DNA of 64,000 bases from assembly GCA_902802585.1 (NCBI GenBank), contig CADCMR010000003.1, forward strand, positions 168,394-232,393, given 5' to 3'. Under the pieces are notes generated by a model that searched no databases, was not told the DNA's origin, and saw only the letters and a program-made list of their open reading frames with translations. Positions 43,001 to 52,280 of the stretch are shown piece after piece. The DNA comes from an uncultured bacterium (GTDB lineage Bacteria > Verrucomicrobiota > Lentisphaeria > Victivallales > UBA1829). The position numbers and the translations under genes are program-made. Numbering within the stretch: position 1 is the stretch's first letter; the number at the start of each line of letters is the position of its first letter.

Positions 43001-45622
43001 ATGAAGATGAGACCCCATTGTTTTCTTCGCCCGTTCCTCCGGCCCGCGACTGTCTTCGCGCTCGCGTTCGGCGTGACGTCCCTGATGCTTTCCGCTCAGG
43101 ACGATGCCGAGCCGGCGGACGCCGATGCGGCAGTAACGGAAATCTCGGAGGAAACGGCCTCCGGTGACGAAGCGTCCGCCGTCGATGCCGAGGAAGCCGA
43201 TGCCGAGGAAGCCGAGGCCGAACCGGAAGAACCTGCCCTTTCCGGCGATGAACTGGAAATCTCGAACGCTGTGGAAGCGGATCTGCTTGAAAACGAAGCC
43301 CTGTTCAACGAGCTTCTTGCAAAGGCGGTCACGCGCACGAACGAAAAACAGTTCGAGGAAGCGTTCAAGCTCTTCGACGATGCGAAGGTCGAACTTGAAA
43401 AATGCGAGGTCTCCCCGACCCGGACCGTCTTCGCGGACCGTCTTGCCAATGAACGCAAGAAAGCACAGATCCTCTACGGCAACGCCCTCATGGAACAGTG
43501 CGAAAAGGACTTCAACAAGCTCCTCCTCATCGCCGACACCAGCCGGAACGACGAAATCCTTGAGATCGGTCCGAAACTCATCACGGACCTCACCTATGCC
43601 AAGGTCGTCTACTACCTCGGCATCCTCCCCGGCGAACCCTATGACAACGCCGCCCTTCAGGTTGCGATCGCCAAGGACCCCGTGAAGAAAAAAGAGCAGT
43701 TCGCCACCAACGCCGATGCCATGATCAAGACCGCGCAGGAACTCATCGACAGCCAGAATTTCTGGGACGAGACCAGCCTCAAGGCCGTCGATCCGCGTTA
43801 TGACGAACGCCAGCGCGAAATCAACCTCCTGTTCCGCGCCGGTCAGTTCCTCTACCAGAATGACCAGTGGGACGAGGCCCGCGACAAGATGGAACAGATT
43901 CTCGTGAAGGATCCCTACAACGAGAACGCCATCACCCTTCTGGAAAAGATCTACCGCAGACTCTACGCCATTGCCGACGTCCGCGCCTACAACGAACTGC
44001 TCCGCGAACAGGCGCAGTCCGACTGGAGCTGGGTCGAGAGCATTCCCGACGTCCGCAACATCGTGATCACCGGCAGCGCCGATCCCTACGAGGCCGCGGG
44101 CAACGAGCTTTACAACCGCCTGAACGAACTGATGATCGACCATATTGAATTCGAGGGCGCCGACGTTACTTCCGCGATTTCAATGCTGCGTGCGCGCAGC
44201 AAGGACCTCGACCCGCAGGGCGAAGGCTTCAACATCATCGTCCCGCAGTCCGAAAAATACGCCGACAAGACCGTCACGCTCAACCTTGACCAGATCCCGC
44301 TGTACGAAGTCATCCGCTACATCTGCAAGATCACCGGTCTCAACTTCCGCATCGACGAAACTGACAAGATCATCACGATCGGTTCCGGTTCCGACGTCAG
44401 CGACATGGTCACACGCTACATCCCGATTCGCCAGGCGACCGTCCTGCGCATCGTCGGCAACATGCGCGCCGAAGGCATCGGCGACGGCATCACGCAGGAA
44501 GATACGCTCGGACAGGTCGACGCCGGCTTTGCGAACGTCAGCCCCAGCAGCATCGACAACGATCCAGACAGCATGCGCGTTACCTCAATCGCTCCCGAAA
44601 CCCTCCGCACCTACTTTGCCGAGAGCGGCATCCCGTTCGAGGACGGTTCCTCCATCGCGTACGACGCCCGCGCCAACAAGCTCACCGTCGTGAACACCCC
44701 CGAAAACATCCGCCAGCTTGAATTCGCCATCCGCGACATGGATATGCAGGATCCGCTGATCCTCATTGAATCCAAGATGGTCGAAATCAAGATGAACGAT
44801 TTGGAAGAACTCGGTTTCGACTGGACTCTGTCCCATGGCAACGGTGAAGGCGACCACTGGAACTTCACCTTCACCTCCCCGTCCATCGGCTCCGGTTTCT
44901 CCGACAATACGCTCGTGAACAACCTGAACCTGATCCCGAACTTCGGTCCCGGCGGCAGCTGGAGTCTCTTCCTCACGATCAACGCCGTCGACCGCACCGA
45001 CCGTTCGGAAATTCTTTCCACGCCGAAAGTCGTGACCGTTTCCGGTCGCCAGGCGCAGGTGCAGATGGTCCGTCAGATGTACTTCCCGGAACGCTGGACC
45101 GAGCCTGAAATTTCCACCAGCTGCGGTTCCAGTGTTTCGTTCGAGCCGTCCTATCCGGAATTTGGTCCGGCGCGCGACATCGGCACTAGCCTGACCGTCA
45201 CCCCGACCCTCCAGCCCAACAACTACACGATCCGTCTGGAGCTGAATCCCACGGTCACCGACCTCACCGGCTGGTCCGATTACAGCTACAACTACGTGAT
45301 CGGCGAATTCTCGTCCGGCGAAGAGTATCCCATGACCCTCAAGATGCCGGAAATCTCCAACCGTGAAGTCCAGACCACGATCAAGGTCTACGACGGACAG
45401 ACCGTGGTCATCGGCGGTATCCTCTCCGATACACACGGACAGCTCAGCGACAGATGGCCGATCTATGCGGACATCCCGCTCATCGGTCGCCTGTTTACCG
45501 AGTCCGCCGCCGAATCGCACAAGGACAACCTCATCATCTCGGTGTCGACCCGCCTGATCAGCGGCGACGGCATCCCGGTCCGAACCAATTCGCAAAACGG
45601 TCTCCCGGACTTCAGACGGTAA
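43001..45622 (+). CDS. Secretin 1 (Amuc_1098-like, PilQ/GspD family)
   Basis: 873 residues. It has a signal peptide (about 1-33) and an acidic Glu/Ala-rich segment (35-80). A helical TPR-like region follows (about 85-345: AVTRTNEKQFEEAFKLFDDA, FLYQNDQWDEARDKMEQILV). N-type domains come next (VTLNLDQIPLYEVIRYICKI), then the secretin barrel (IESKMVEIKMNDLEELGFDW; STPKVVTVSGRQAQV; YDGQTVVIGGILSD; PLIGRLFT). It should form the outer-membrane ring of the pilus-like machine. N-terminal TPR repeats are not usual in PilQ. AAGGATGAG precedes the ATG. The next gene encodes a second, related secretin after 12 bp. Confidence 0.9.
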   Translation: MKMRPHCFLRPFLRPATVFALAFGVTSLMLSAQDDAEPADADAAVTEISEETASGDEASAVDAEEADAEEAEAEPEEPALSGDELEISNAVEADLLENEALFNELLAKAVTRTNEKQFEEAFKLFDDAKVELEKCEVSPTRTVFADRLANERKKAQILYGNALMEQCEKDFNKLLLIADTSRNDEILEIGPKLITDLTYAKVVYYLGILPGEPYDNAALQVAIAKDPVKKKEQFATNADAMIKTAQELIDSQNFWDETSLKAVDPRYDERQREINLLFRAGQFLYQNDQWDEARDKMEQILVKDPYNENAITLLEKIYRRLYAIADVRAYNELLREQAQSDWSWVESIPDVRNIVITGSADPYEAAGNELYNRLNELMIDHIEFEGADVTSAISMLRARSKDLDPQGEGFNIIVPQSEKYADKTVTLNLDQIPLYEVIRYICKITGLNFRIDETDKIITIGSGSDVSDMVTRYIPIRQATVLRIVGNMRAEGIGDGITQEDTLGQVDAGFANVSPSSIDNDPDSMRVTSIAPETLRTYFAESGIPFEDGSSIAYDARANKLTVVNTPENIRQLEFAIRDMDMQDPLILIESKMVEIKMNDLEELGFDWTLSHGNGEGDHWNFTFTSPSIGSGFSDNTLVNNLNLIPNFGPGGSWSLFLTINAVDRTDRSEILSTPKVVTVSGRQAQVQMVRQMYFPERWTEPEISTSCGSSVSFEPSYPEFGPARDIGTSLTVTPTLQPNNYTIRLELNPTVTDLTGWSDYSYNYVIGEFSSGEEYPMTLKMPEISNREVQTTIKVYDGQTVVIGGILSDTHGQLSDRWPIYADIPLIGRLFTESAAESHKDNLIISVSTRLISGDGIPVRTNSQNGLPDFRR

Positions 45623-45634
45623 GGAGAAGCTGAA

Positions 45635-48481
45635 ATGAAGAAGATTAAAGATTTGAAATATTTCATGGAGGCTCCCATGCACGCATTCCCCCGCTATTCC
45701 GCCATCCTCCTGGCGCTTGCCCTCTCGGCTTCTGCTTTCGCGCAGGAGGTCGAGGACGTCGCCGTAGAGGAAGAATCATCCGCTGTCGAGGCGGCCGAAG
45801 CCCAGCCCGAGGCCGAACTCTCCGACGCTGAAAAAGAGGCGCTCCGGGACCAGACCGCCGCATCCATTGATGAACTGATCAACCGTTATGCCCAGCGCCA
45901 GAACGCCGACGAGCTCATGGAAAAGGCGCGCACCGCGTTCGAGCACGAGGATTACGACGTCGCGGTCGACCTTTATGTCGATGTTCTGAAGCTCCTTGAG
46001 CAGGACGTCGTCGACGGGGAAGTCCCCGAGGCGAATCAGAACAAGATCGCCAGCGTCCAGAAGATGATTTCCAGCTCCTACTACTACTGGTCGCGAAAAA
46101 TCTTCAACGAGGCGGAAAAGACCGCCCAGCTCGGTCTGTACGACGAAGCCATCGAAAAGTGCGAGGAGGCGATCAAGGTGTATCCGCTCTCCGAGCCCAT
46201 CATGCGCAAGGCCATCGACGAGTACACGCTCATGAAGAGCTCCGCCCAGTACAAGAAGGATACCTCCGAAGATGAGCTCGTCCCCGAGGCGAAGAACCGG
46301 GAAAAGCGCATCTCCGTCCTGATCCGCCAGGGGCAGACCCTCTACAACACCCAGCAGTGGAACCGTGCGCAGGAGAAGTTCAACCAGGTCATCATCCTCG
46401 ACCCGTACAACATCACGGCGATCGACTACCTCCGCCGCATCTACATCCACGAATCCGATGTCGGAAAGCGCCGCCAGGGCGCCGTCTGGATCGAACGTGA
46501 GGCGGAAGCCCTCTGGGAAATGATCTCCCCGATCCCGACCGGATCCGAGACCTCCGACGACGTCGTCGCCGAAGACGTCAAGGTGAAGGAGGACAACGTC
46601 GGCACCACCCAGAAGAAACTCAACGACATCATCATCGACCGCATCGACTTCGAGGAAGTCTCCATCACGCAGGTCGTCCAGTTCCTCAAGCACACCAGCA
46701 AGGACAAGGATCCGGACCGCGTCGGCGTCAACTTCGTCCTCCGTTTCAACACGGACGACACCAAGCCCGCCGCCCAGGTCGGCGACGATGACGATTTCGG
46801 CGACGATGATGATTTCGCCGAGGAGACCGAGGAAACCGAGGAGACCGAGGAGGAAGGCGATTTCTACTCCTATGACGACAGCGTCCCCGGCGGTCCCGAT
46901 GGCGCGGAACCCGTGCAGACCGCCGAAAACACCACGGTCAACCTCGTGGTCGAAAATGTCTCCCTGATCGACGCCATCCGCTACATCTGCAAGGCCGCCA
47001 ATCTCCACTTCCGCGTTGAAAACTACGCGGTCGTGATCGCCGCGAAGGACGTCCCGCTCGACGAGTTCATCCGCAAGACGTTCCCGATCGACAAGGAAAT
47101 CCTCGCCAGCGGCATCATCGGCGGCGACCTGACCAACGAAAGCGTCAAGCAGTATCTGATCGACCGCGGCATCCCGTTCCCGACCGGCGCGTCCGTCCGC
47201 TACGACGAGATGAGCAGCCGCCTCACGGTCTACAATACCTCCGAGGCGCTCGAGAAGGTGGAAGACCTGATCGATGAAATGGACGTGTCCGACCCGCAGG
47301 TGCTGATCCAGGTCAAGTTCGTGGAAATCGAAATGAACGACCTCCAGGAGCTCTCCTTCGACTATACGTTCTCCCGCATCGCCCCGACGTGGGATGAAGT
47401 CCAGGCGCAGGGCGTCCAACCGGCGTCCCCCACCGGAAACGACGGCGTCCTCGCCGACCAGTCCTTCATGATGTATTACTCGAACGGCTCCACCTCCAAC
47501 CGCCGCACTCTCCCGGCCAGCAGGGAAGATCCGGCTACCGCCACTTCGCCCGTGACCTCCTCGGATATCCAGAACATGGATTCGATGGAAGTCCATGCCG
47601 GCGACGTCTACTATATCCCGGACAACCTGGAAGACGGCGAAGCCTATTACGTCGGCGTTCTCCAGAACGAGGCGGCGAAGAATTACGGTCACCACATCAC
47701 CTGGGGTCCGAACAGCCACTTCAACCGCAACGCCCAGACCAGCCCCGGCATCTTCGGTTCCACCACCGGCTCGTATAACGACACGGTCTTCAACTGGTCC
47801 ACCTACAACGCGGACGGCTACCAGTTCAACGGCGGCATCCACGCCCTGGACAACGCCGACTCCACGGAAATCCTTTCCGCGCCGCGCCTGACGACCATGA
47901 ACAACCAGAACGCCGTCATCCGCATGGTCACGGAAAAGTACTACCCGACCGACTGGGAAGAGGCGGAACTCGAAACCATCTCCACCAACGGCTCCAACGT
48001 CCCCGTCTTCACGCCGTCCATCCCGCAGTTCGGCGGCGCCACTGAAGAAGGCATCGCCCTGCAGGTCCGTCCGCGCGTCGAAGAGGACAACTACACGATC
48101 TTCCTCGAAATGACCCCGGTCATCCAGGAATTCATCGGCTGGACCGACTACTCCTACTCCATCCCGCTGGGAGACAACAACGAGCTGTATCCCAACACCC
48201 TGAAGATGCCGATCATCGAAGCCCGTTACCTGAACACCAACGTCATGAGCTACGACGGCGAAACCGTCGTCCTCGGCGGCGTGATCCGCGACGAGCTGTC
48301 CATGATCGAAGACCAGTACCCGATCCTCGGCGACCTCCCGCTGATCGGACGCTTCTTCCAGGGCAAAGGCAAAGGCGCCAAGAAGACCAACCTCCTGATC
48401 TTCCTCACCAGCCGCCTGATCAAACCCGACGGATCCCCGTTCCGCGAAGACCAGAGCGGACGCGGCGTCCCCGCGATCTGA
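45635..48481 (+). CDS. Secretin 2, paralogue of the preceding gene
   Basis: 948 residues from ATG 45635 (AAGGAG eight bases before). ATG at 45677, with GGAGG before it, gives a cleaner signal peptide ending ASAFAQ. The layout repeats secretin 1: acidic start, TPR-like helices (95-285), N domains (NLVVENVSLIDAIRYICKAA), secretin domain (QVKFVEIEMNDLQELSFDY; SAPRLTTMNNQNAV; YDGETVVLGGVIRDE; PLIGRFFQ). Differences are an Asp/Glu-rich insert at 383-415 (DDDDFGDDDDFAEETEETEE) and a longer loop of about 90 residues inside the barrel domain. A clear terminator follows, ending the operon. Confidence 0.88.
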   Translation: MKKIKDLKYFMEAPMHAFPRYSAILLALALSASAFAQEVEDVAVEEESSAVEAAEAQPEAELSDAEKEALRDQTAASIDELINRYAQRQNADELMEKARTAFEHEDYDVAVDLYVDVLKLLEQDVVDGEVPEANQNKIASVQKMISSSYYYWSRKIFNEAEKTAQLGLYDEAIEKCEEAIKVYPLSEPIMRKAIDEYTLMKSSAQYKKDTSEDELVPEAKNREKRISVLIRQGQTLYNTQQWNRAQEKFNQVIILDPYNITAIDYLRRIYIHESDVGKRRQGAVWIEREAEALWEMISPIPTGSETSDDVVAEDVKVKEDNVGTTQKKLNDIIIDRIDFEEVSITQVVQFLKHTSKDKDPDRVGVNFVLRFNTDDTKPAAQVGDDDDFGDDDDFAEETEETEETEEEGDFYSYDDSVPGGPDGAEPVQTAENTTVNLVVENVSLIDAIRYICKAANLHFRVENYAVVIAAKDVPLDEFIRKTFPIDKEILASGIIGGDLTNESVKQYLIDRGIPFPTGASVRYDEMSSRLTVYNTSEALEKVEDLIDEMDVSDPQVLIQVKFVEIEMNDLQELSFDYTFSRIAPTWDEVQAQGVQPASPTGNDGVLADQSFMMYYSNGSTSNRRTLPASREDPATATSPVTSSDIQNMDSMEVHAGDVYYIPDNLEDGEAYYVGVLQNEAAKNYGHHITWGPNSHFNRNAQTSPGIFGSTTGSYNDTVFNWSTYNADGYQFNGGIHALDNADSTEILSAPRLTTMNNQNAVIRMVTEKYYPTDWEEAELETISTNGSNVPVFTPSIPQFGGATEEGIALQVRPRVEEDNYTIFLEMTPVIQEFIGWTDYSYSIPLGDNNELYPNTLKMPIIEARYLNTNVMSYDGETVVLGGVIRDELSMIEDQYPILGDLPLIGRFFQGKGKGAKKTNLLIFLTSRLIKPDGSPFREDQSGRGVPAI

Positions 48482-48503
48482 TCGCCCTGATGCGACACAC
48501 TAC

Positions 48504-48540
48504 GACCCGGCGCCGGTTTTCGGTTCCGGGTCTTTTTTTC
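48504..48540 (+). terminator. Rho-independent terminator of the pilus-like operon
   Basis: GACCCGG (48504-48510) pairs with CCGGGTC (48526-48532), with inner pairing possible, followed by seven or more T. Confidence 0.88.
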
Positions 48541-48738
48541 TTCAGGAGAAGCCTTTCTGATTGCGCCTGGGCGCTATCCGGCACAGCCGCGGTGAAGGCA
48601 TCTCCTTCCCACACTCAGACATCAGGCGTTTTCGGCTTTTTATCTGCGGAATCTCTTTTTTCCGCTAAGATTTCCGCTTTTTTCGCGTCTAATTCTCAGA
48701 ATACGTTCTGAAACACATACCATACAAGGAGCAAAACC

Positions 48739-49971
48739 ATGAAAAAAACACTCTTTCACGCCGCCCTGTGCGCCATGAGCGTCGCGCTTCCCGTGTTCGC
48801 CGATGAAGCCGCCGACCAGAAGGCGGTCGCCACGGAACTGAACCGTCAGGGATTCAAGCTGTTCGATACCGTCTGCAAGGCGGACGCGAAGAAAAACATG
48901 TTCATCTCGCCGTTCAGCATTGACGGCGCGTTCGGCATGGTCTACTGCGGCGCGAAGGGCACGACCGCTGACGAGATCCGCAAGACGCTCGGTCTGCCCG
49001 CCGATCCCGCGGTCTGCGGCGCGTTCTTCGATGCCGTCACGAAGCAGTACGCCGAGGCGGAAAAGACGGAAGTCCTGGTCTCCAATTCCGTTTGGACCGA
49101 CACGAAGCAGAATGTGCTGCCTGAGTTCACCGAGATGATCAAGAAGTACTACGGTGGTGCGTTCTATAAGGAAGACTTCGGTCAGTCCGCGAAGGTCGCG
49201 GCGAAGGTCAACGCCTATGTCGAGGCCCGCACGAAGAACATGATCAAGGATCTCCTCACGCCCGATTTCTTCAGCAAGGACACCTCTATGATCCTGCTGA
49301 ACACGCTGTATTTCGAGGCGAAGTGGGCAAACCCCTTCCCGAAGGACGACACGAAGCCGATGGTGTTCACCCAGTTCGGCGGCGCGGAAAAGGAAGTCCA
49401 GATGATGTATCAGAAGAGTAACGGCATCGCCTACTACGCCAACCATCAGGAGAATGTCCATGCGATCGTCCTGCCCTACGAGAACCGCCGTTTCGAGCTG
49501 GTCGCACTCATGCCGATCAACGGTGGGACCGACCACGGCGAGGCCGCGCTGGCGACGATGGCGGCGTCCATCGGCGACAAGCTTGACTCCTGGCTCGGAC
49601 GCCGTATGCGCGGCGAAACACGCGTCTGGTTGCCGAAGACCGACCTGACCTGCAAGCTCGACCTCAACAAGACCCTGCAGGGACTTGGCATGAAGACCCC
49701 GTTCTCCAATTTCGCCGACTTCTCCGGCATCGACACCGAAGAAGCGCTCAAGATCGAAAACGTGGTGCATAAGACCGCGCTGAAGATGGATGAAGTTTCC
49801 ACGAAGGCCGCCGCCGCCACCGCCATCGGCATGGCGAGGATCACCTCCATCGGTATGCCGGATCCGGTCAACGAGTTCCGTGCCGACCGTCCGTTCATGG
49901 TGCTCATCCGCGACAATCAGACCGGACTTGTCCTCTTTGCCGGCCGCATCAACGACCCGACCGCGAAATAA
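48739..49971 (+). CDS. Exported serpin (serine/cysteine protease inhibitor)
   Basis: 410 residues. Signal peptide 1-21 (ending PVFA). The serpin core is complete: NMFISPFSIDGAFGMVYCGAKGTTADEI, NSVWTD, ILLNTLYFEAKWANPF, the hinge EVSTKAAAATAIG (352-364) and the C-terminal FMVLIRDNQTGLVLFAGRINDP. The AAAAT hinge marks an inhibitory serpin, although the segment before it is about two residues shorter than the usual EVNEEGTE. The scissile residue falls near ARIT (residues 366-369), so Arg or Ile at P1 is possible. It could protect surface proteins from host or own proteases. It stands alone after the operon terminator. Confidence 0.93.
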   Translation: MKKTLFHAALCAMSVALPVFADEAADQKAVATELNRQGFKLFDTVCKADAKKNMFISPFSIDGAFGMVYCGAKGTTADEIRKTLGLPADPAVCGAFFDAVTKQYAEAEKTEVLVSNSVWTDTKQNVLPEFTEMIKKYYGGAFYKEDFGQSAKVAAKVNAYVEARTKNMIKDLLTPDFFSKDTSMILLNTLYFEAKWANPFPKDDTKPMVFTQFGGAEKEVQMMYQKSNGIAYYANHQENVHAIVLPYENRRFELVALMPINGGTDHGEAALATMAASIGDKLDSWLGRRMRGETRVWLPKTDLTCKLDLNKTLQGLGMKTPFSNFADFSGIDTEEALKIENVVHKTALKMDEVSTKAAAATAIGMARITSIGMPDPVNEFRADRPFMVLIRDNQTGLVLFAGRINDPTAK

Positions 49972-50363
49972 GAATACCGGATCATTAATTCAGCAAACCG
50001 ATCCCGTTTGCGCCGGGCGAATCGCATCATGATTCCCCGGCGTTCATTCTGTCCGCAATGGATGAAAGTAAAGAAATAAAAGAAGAAGACAATAATCTAT
50101 AATAATCTTCTTTTTATTATCCAGTTATTCTCCGGAATCCGGTAATTCGTCGGAAATGACAAAACAACCGTCAAATCCGTCCGTCTTTCCGTCAATGTTA
50201 TGATATAAAACAGATTATAAATGACGGACAGGGCGTCACTTTATGACGGATAATGTGTTCTGGATTGTCCTGTCGGTCATTTGATATCCAGAATAATCTG
50301 TCGGTTCCAATGCCTTTCTATCCATGATTCCAGCTGTGCCGGAGATCAGGATTCCGGGATGTT
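49972..50363. other. AT-rich intergenic gap after the serpin gene
   Basis: No coding sequence seen in 392 bp. A long AT-rich inverted repeat (about 50074-50088 with 50107-50118, AAAAGAAG against CTTCTTTTT) could be a weak terminator for the serpin mRNA. Short TGACGGA-like motifs recur between 50160 and 50265 on both strands; no function can be given. Confidence 0.4.
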
Positions 50364-51119
50364 TTACGGTGCAGTTTCTCCGGATTCGAAGGAACCGTCT
50401 TTCATCATTTTGTCGGTGTGTGGAGTTGCAGTTTTTTCTTCGGAGAAGCCGAGGAGCATTTGTCTGAGTCTGCCCAGTCGATCGATTTTTCCGTTAGCGA
50501 ATCCCGCCGCGATTTCCGCGTTCGTCGCGTGGATTGCCTCCGCTGGGATGCCTTCATGCCATTCGGTAAGGGCTCTGTGGAATGCTCCCCCCTGGTACGC
50601 ATAGCCGTTTCCCCAGGCGATCTGCCAGATTCCGGTCAGGAAGACGACCAGCGCCACCAGGATCATGACGATGCAGTCTGCAGGGTGGCGGCGTTCACGG
50701 CGTCCGGGACCGAACATCATCAGATTCGCGCCCGCGAAGAGGAAACAGCCCCCCAGCAGCCAGACGTAACGGAAACGCAGGTTCTTGTCCGGTTCGCTGA
50801 TCCGGTATTCATCGGACGCGGCAGCGGCATCCATGCGCGCGAATGCGTCGGGAAGCGTCTCAGTCTGTGACAGCGCCTCGTGGAATTGCCCGCAGTAACG
50901 CTGTTCCAATGCCGCGGAACCTGTGGCGTTGCTGCCTGCGATGAGTCCTGCGACGCCGAACAATGTCGCGGAGTAGCAGGTGAGGAGGGAAAGCAGGATG
51001 ATGATGCCCCACCATCGCGTCCCGGCGTCGCGGATGGCGCGGACCAGCAGATAGAAGATGAAAACCGGGAATATGACGAGCACGGCGCCCGCCACGAAAA
51101 CAGACAGAATTTTGCTCAT
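50364..51119 (-). CDS. Membrane protein of unknown function downstream of DA1-like genes
   Basis: 251 residues. Membrane helices are visible at about 4-26, 36-62, 117-138 and 146-168. The loops hold no recognised motif, and the last 60 residues are soluble (EWHEGIPAEAIHATNAEIAA onward). It begins 18 bp after the first DA1-like gene on the same strand, so the two are probably one transcript. I do not recognise the family. A role as membrane partner of the exported metalloproteins is a guess from position only. Confidence 0.6.
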   Translation of the reverse strand: MSKILSVFVAGAVLVIFPVFIFYLLVRAIRDAGTRWWGIIILLSLLTCYSATLFGVAGLIAGSNATGSAALEQRYCGQFHEALSQTETLPDAFARMDAAAASDEYRISEPDKNLRFRYVWLLGGCFLFAGANLMMFGPGRRERRHPADCIVMILVALVVFLTGIWQIAWGNGYAYQGGAFHRALTEWHEGIPAEAIHATNAEIAAGFANGKIDRLGRLRQMLLGFSEEKTATPHTDKMMKDGSFESGETAP

Positions 51120-51137
51120 GGCGTCGGAAAGCGTTCC

Positions 51138-52154
51138 TTATTTCGCCTCGGCGGGCGCGGGACAGACGTTCAGCAGGATTTTTTTCCATTCCGAGGCTGT
51201 CTTTGCATCGCCCATCAGGTCGCGAACCTTGCGGAAGCCGTCGCCGTAAATCGGATCGGTGTTCTGCTCCATGCGCCATGGGACGCGGTCCAGCTTTGCC
51301 GTCTTGGCGTACAGCCAGGATACGAACTCGGCGAACCCTTCGCGGAGCTGCGGATCGTCGATATGGGGCAGATTCTCCTGCATCCAGTCATGGGCGAGCT
51401 CGTGCGCGCCTACCCCGCGGAAGAAATCCGGCGGCTGCCCCCTCAGGATCAGGATGCGGAATTCATCCTTGCTGCGGATGGGATGGTTGAAGAACGTGAG
51501 CGTGTTCCTGTGGAAGATGAAGAGACCGAGTTCGCGTTCGCCGTCGCCGGTGGATTCCTTTTTCAGTTCCTCACGGGTGCAGAGGTCGAATTTAATCGTG
51601 TGCTTCGTGCCCATTTTGAACTTGTCGGCGAGCGTCTGACGGAGCGAGGTCATGATCTTTTCCGCCTCGGTTTGCGAGAAGATGGCGTCGCGGGCGCATT
51701 CCCGGCACAGGCTGCGTCCGTCGCCGAGGTCCTTGGCGAACTTGTCCAGCGGCATCTGGCAGCTGGAGCACGCGGGAAGCTCCTTGCAGTACGCGCAGAG
51801 GAAGATGTTGTTGCCGATGATGAACCCGTTCGGTTCGCGCCGATGGCAGTGGACGCATTCACGGAACGTCGTTTCCAGGCAGGCTTTCGAACAATAGTTC
51901 TTTCCGTTGCTGGTAAATCCCTCCTTGAACCGCCTGCCGCAGACGTCGCAGACCGGGCGGAGCGATTCGGCGTACTGGTTGAAACACTTCTCGCTGCAGA
52001 AATTCTTGTCCTCGGACTTCAGGAACGGCGCGGTGGACGATATTTTTTTCCCGCACCAGTCGCAGGTCATGACGTTCCGTGCCGCGAACAGACCGCCGCT
52101 GAGCAGAACGGATAGGAACAATGTCAGAAACAGGGTGAAAGAACGGTACATCAT
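51138..52154 (-). CDS. Exported LIM-like zinc-finger protein with DA1-type HExxH peptidase domain
   Basis: 338 residues. Signal peptide 1-25. Residues 31-153 carry five treble-clef/LIM-like CxxC pairs (CDWC, CSEKC, CDVC, CHC-type, CAYC, CSSC, CREC). Residues 165-330 resemble the DA1-like domain of plant DA1 peptidases: a beta-rich part, then GVGAHELAHDWMQENLPHI with HExxH at 251-255 and a downstream LREGFAEFVSW giving a glutamate ligand (Glu272 or Glu276), and a C-terminal FRKVRDLMGDAKTASEWKKI. A periplasmic or secreted zinc metallopeptidase is likely; its substrate is unknown. It is paralogous to the gene at 52279. Confidence 0.8.
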   Translation of the reverse strand: MMYRSFTLFLTLFLSVLLSGGLFAARNVMTCDWCGKKISSTAPFLKSEDKNFCSEKCFNQYAESLRPVCDVCGRRFKEGFTSNGKNYCSKACLETTFRECVHCHRREPNGFIIGNNIFLCAYCKELPACSSCQMPLDKFAKDLGDGRSLCRECARDAIFSQTEAEKIMTSLRQTLADKFKMGTKHTIKFDLCTREELKKESTGDGERELGLFIFHRNTLTFFNHPIRSKDEFRILILRGQPPDFFRGVGAHELAHDWMQENLPHIDDPQLREGFAEFVSWLYAKTAKLDRVPWRMEQNTDPIYGDGFRKVRDLMGDAKTASEWKKILLNVCPAPAEAK

Positions 52155-52194
52155 GGTGTCTCTGAAACTCCGTTGTTAGTTCATAATCGACAAG

Positions 52195-52223
52195 AATATA
52201 GCACGGGGAATGGCGAATGTCAA
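52195..52223 (-). promoter_or_regulatory. Predicted promoter of the first DA1-like gene
   Basis: Minus strand TTGACA, 17 bp, TATATT, with flanks GGCAT before and CTTG after that are shared with the promoter at 53123-53151. Confidence 0.75.
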
Positions 52224-52249
52224 ATGCCCGGTCCGTTTTTTTTAGAATT

Positions 52250-52280
52250 TTAAGGAAAAACAGGACCGGAGACGGCGGTC
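52250..52280 (-). terminator. Possible terminator after the second DA1-like gene
   Basis: On the minus strand GACCG and CGGTC enclose a 7-base loop, followed by CTGTTTTT. The stem is only 5 bp and touches the stop codon, so support is weak. Confidence 0.35.

Noticed and set aside
49972..50363. Small RNA or short gene in the gap after the serpin
   Set aside because: No promoter of the window's usual form and no start codon with a ribosome-binding site; only weak AT-rich pairing.
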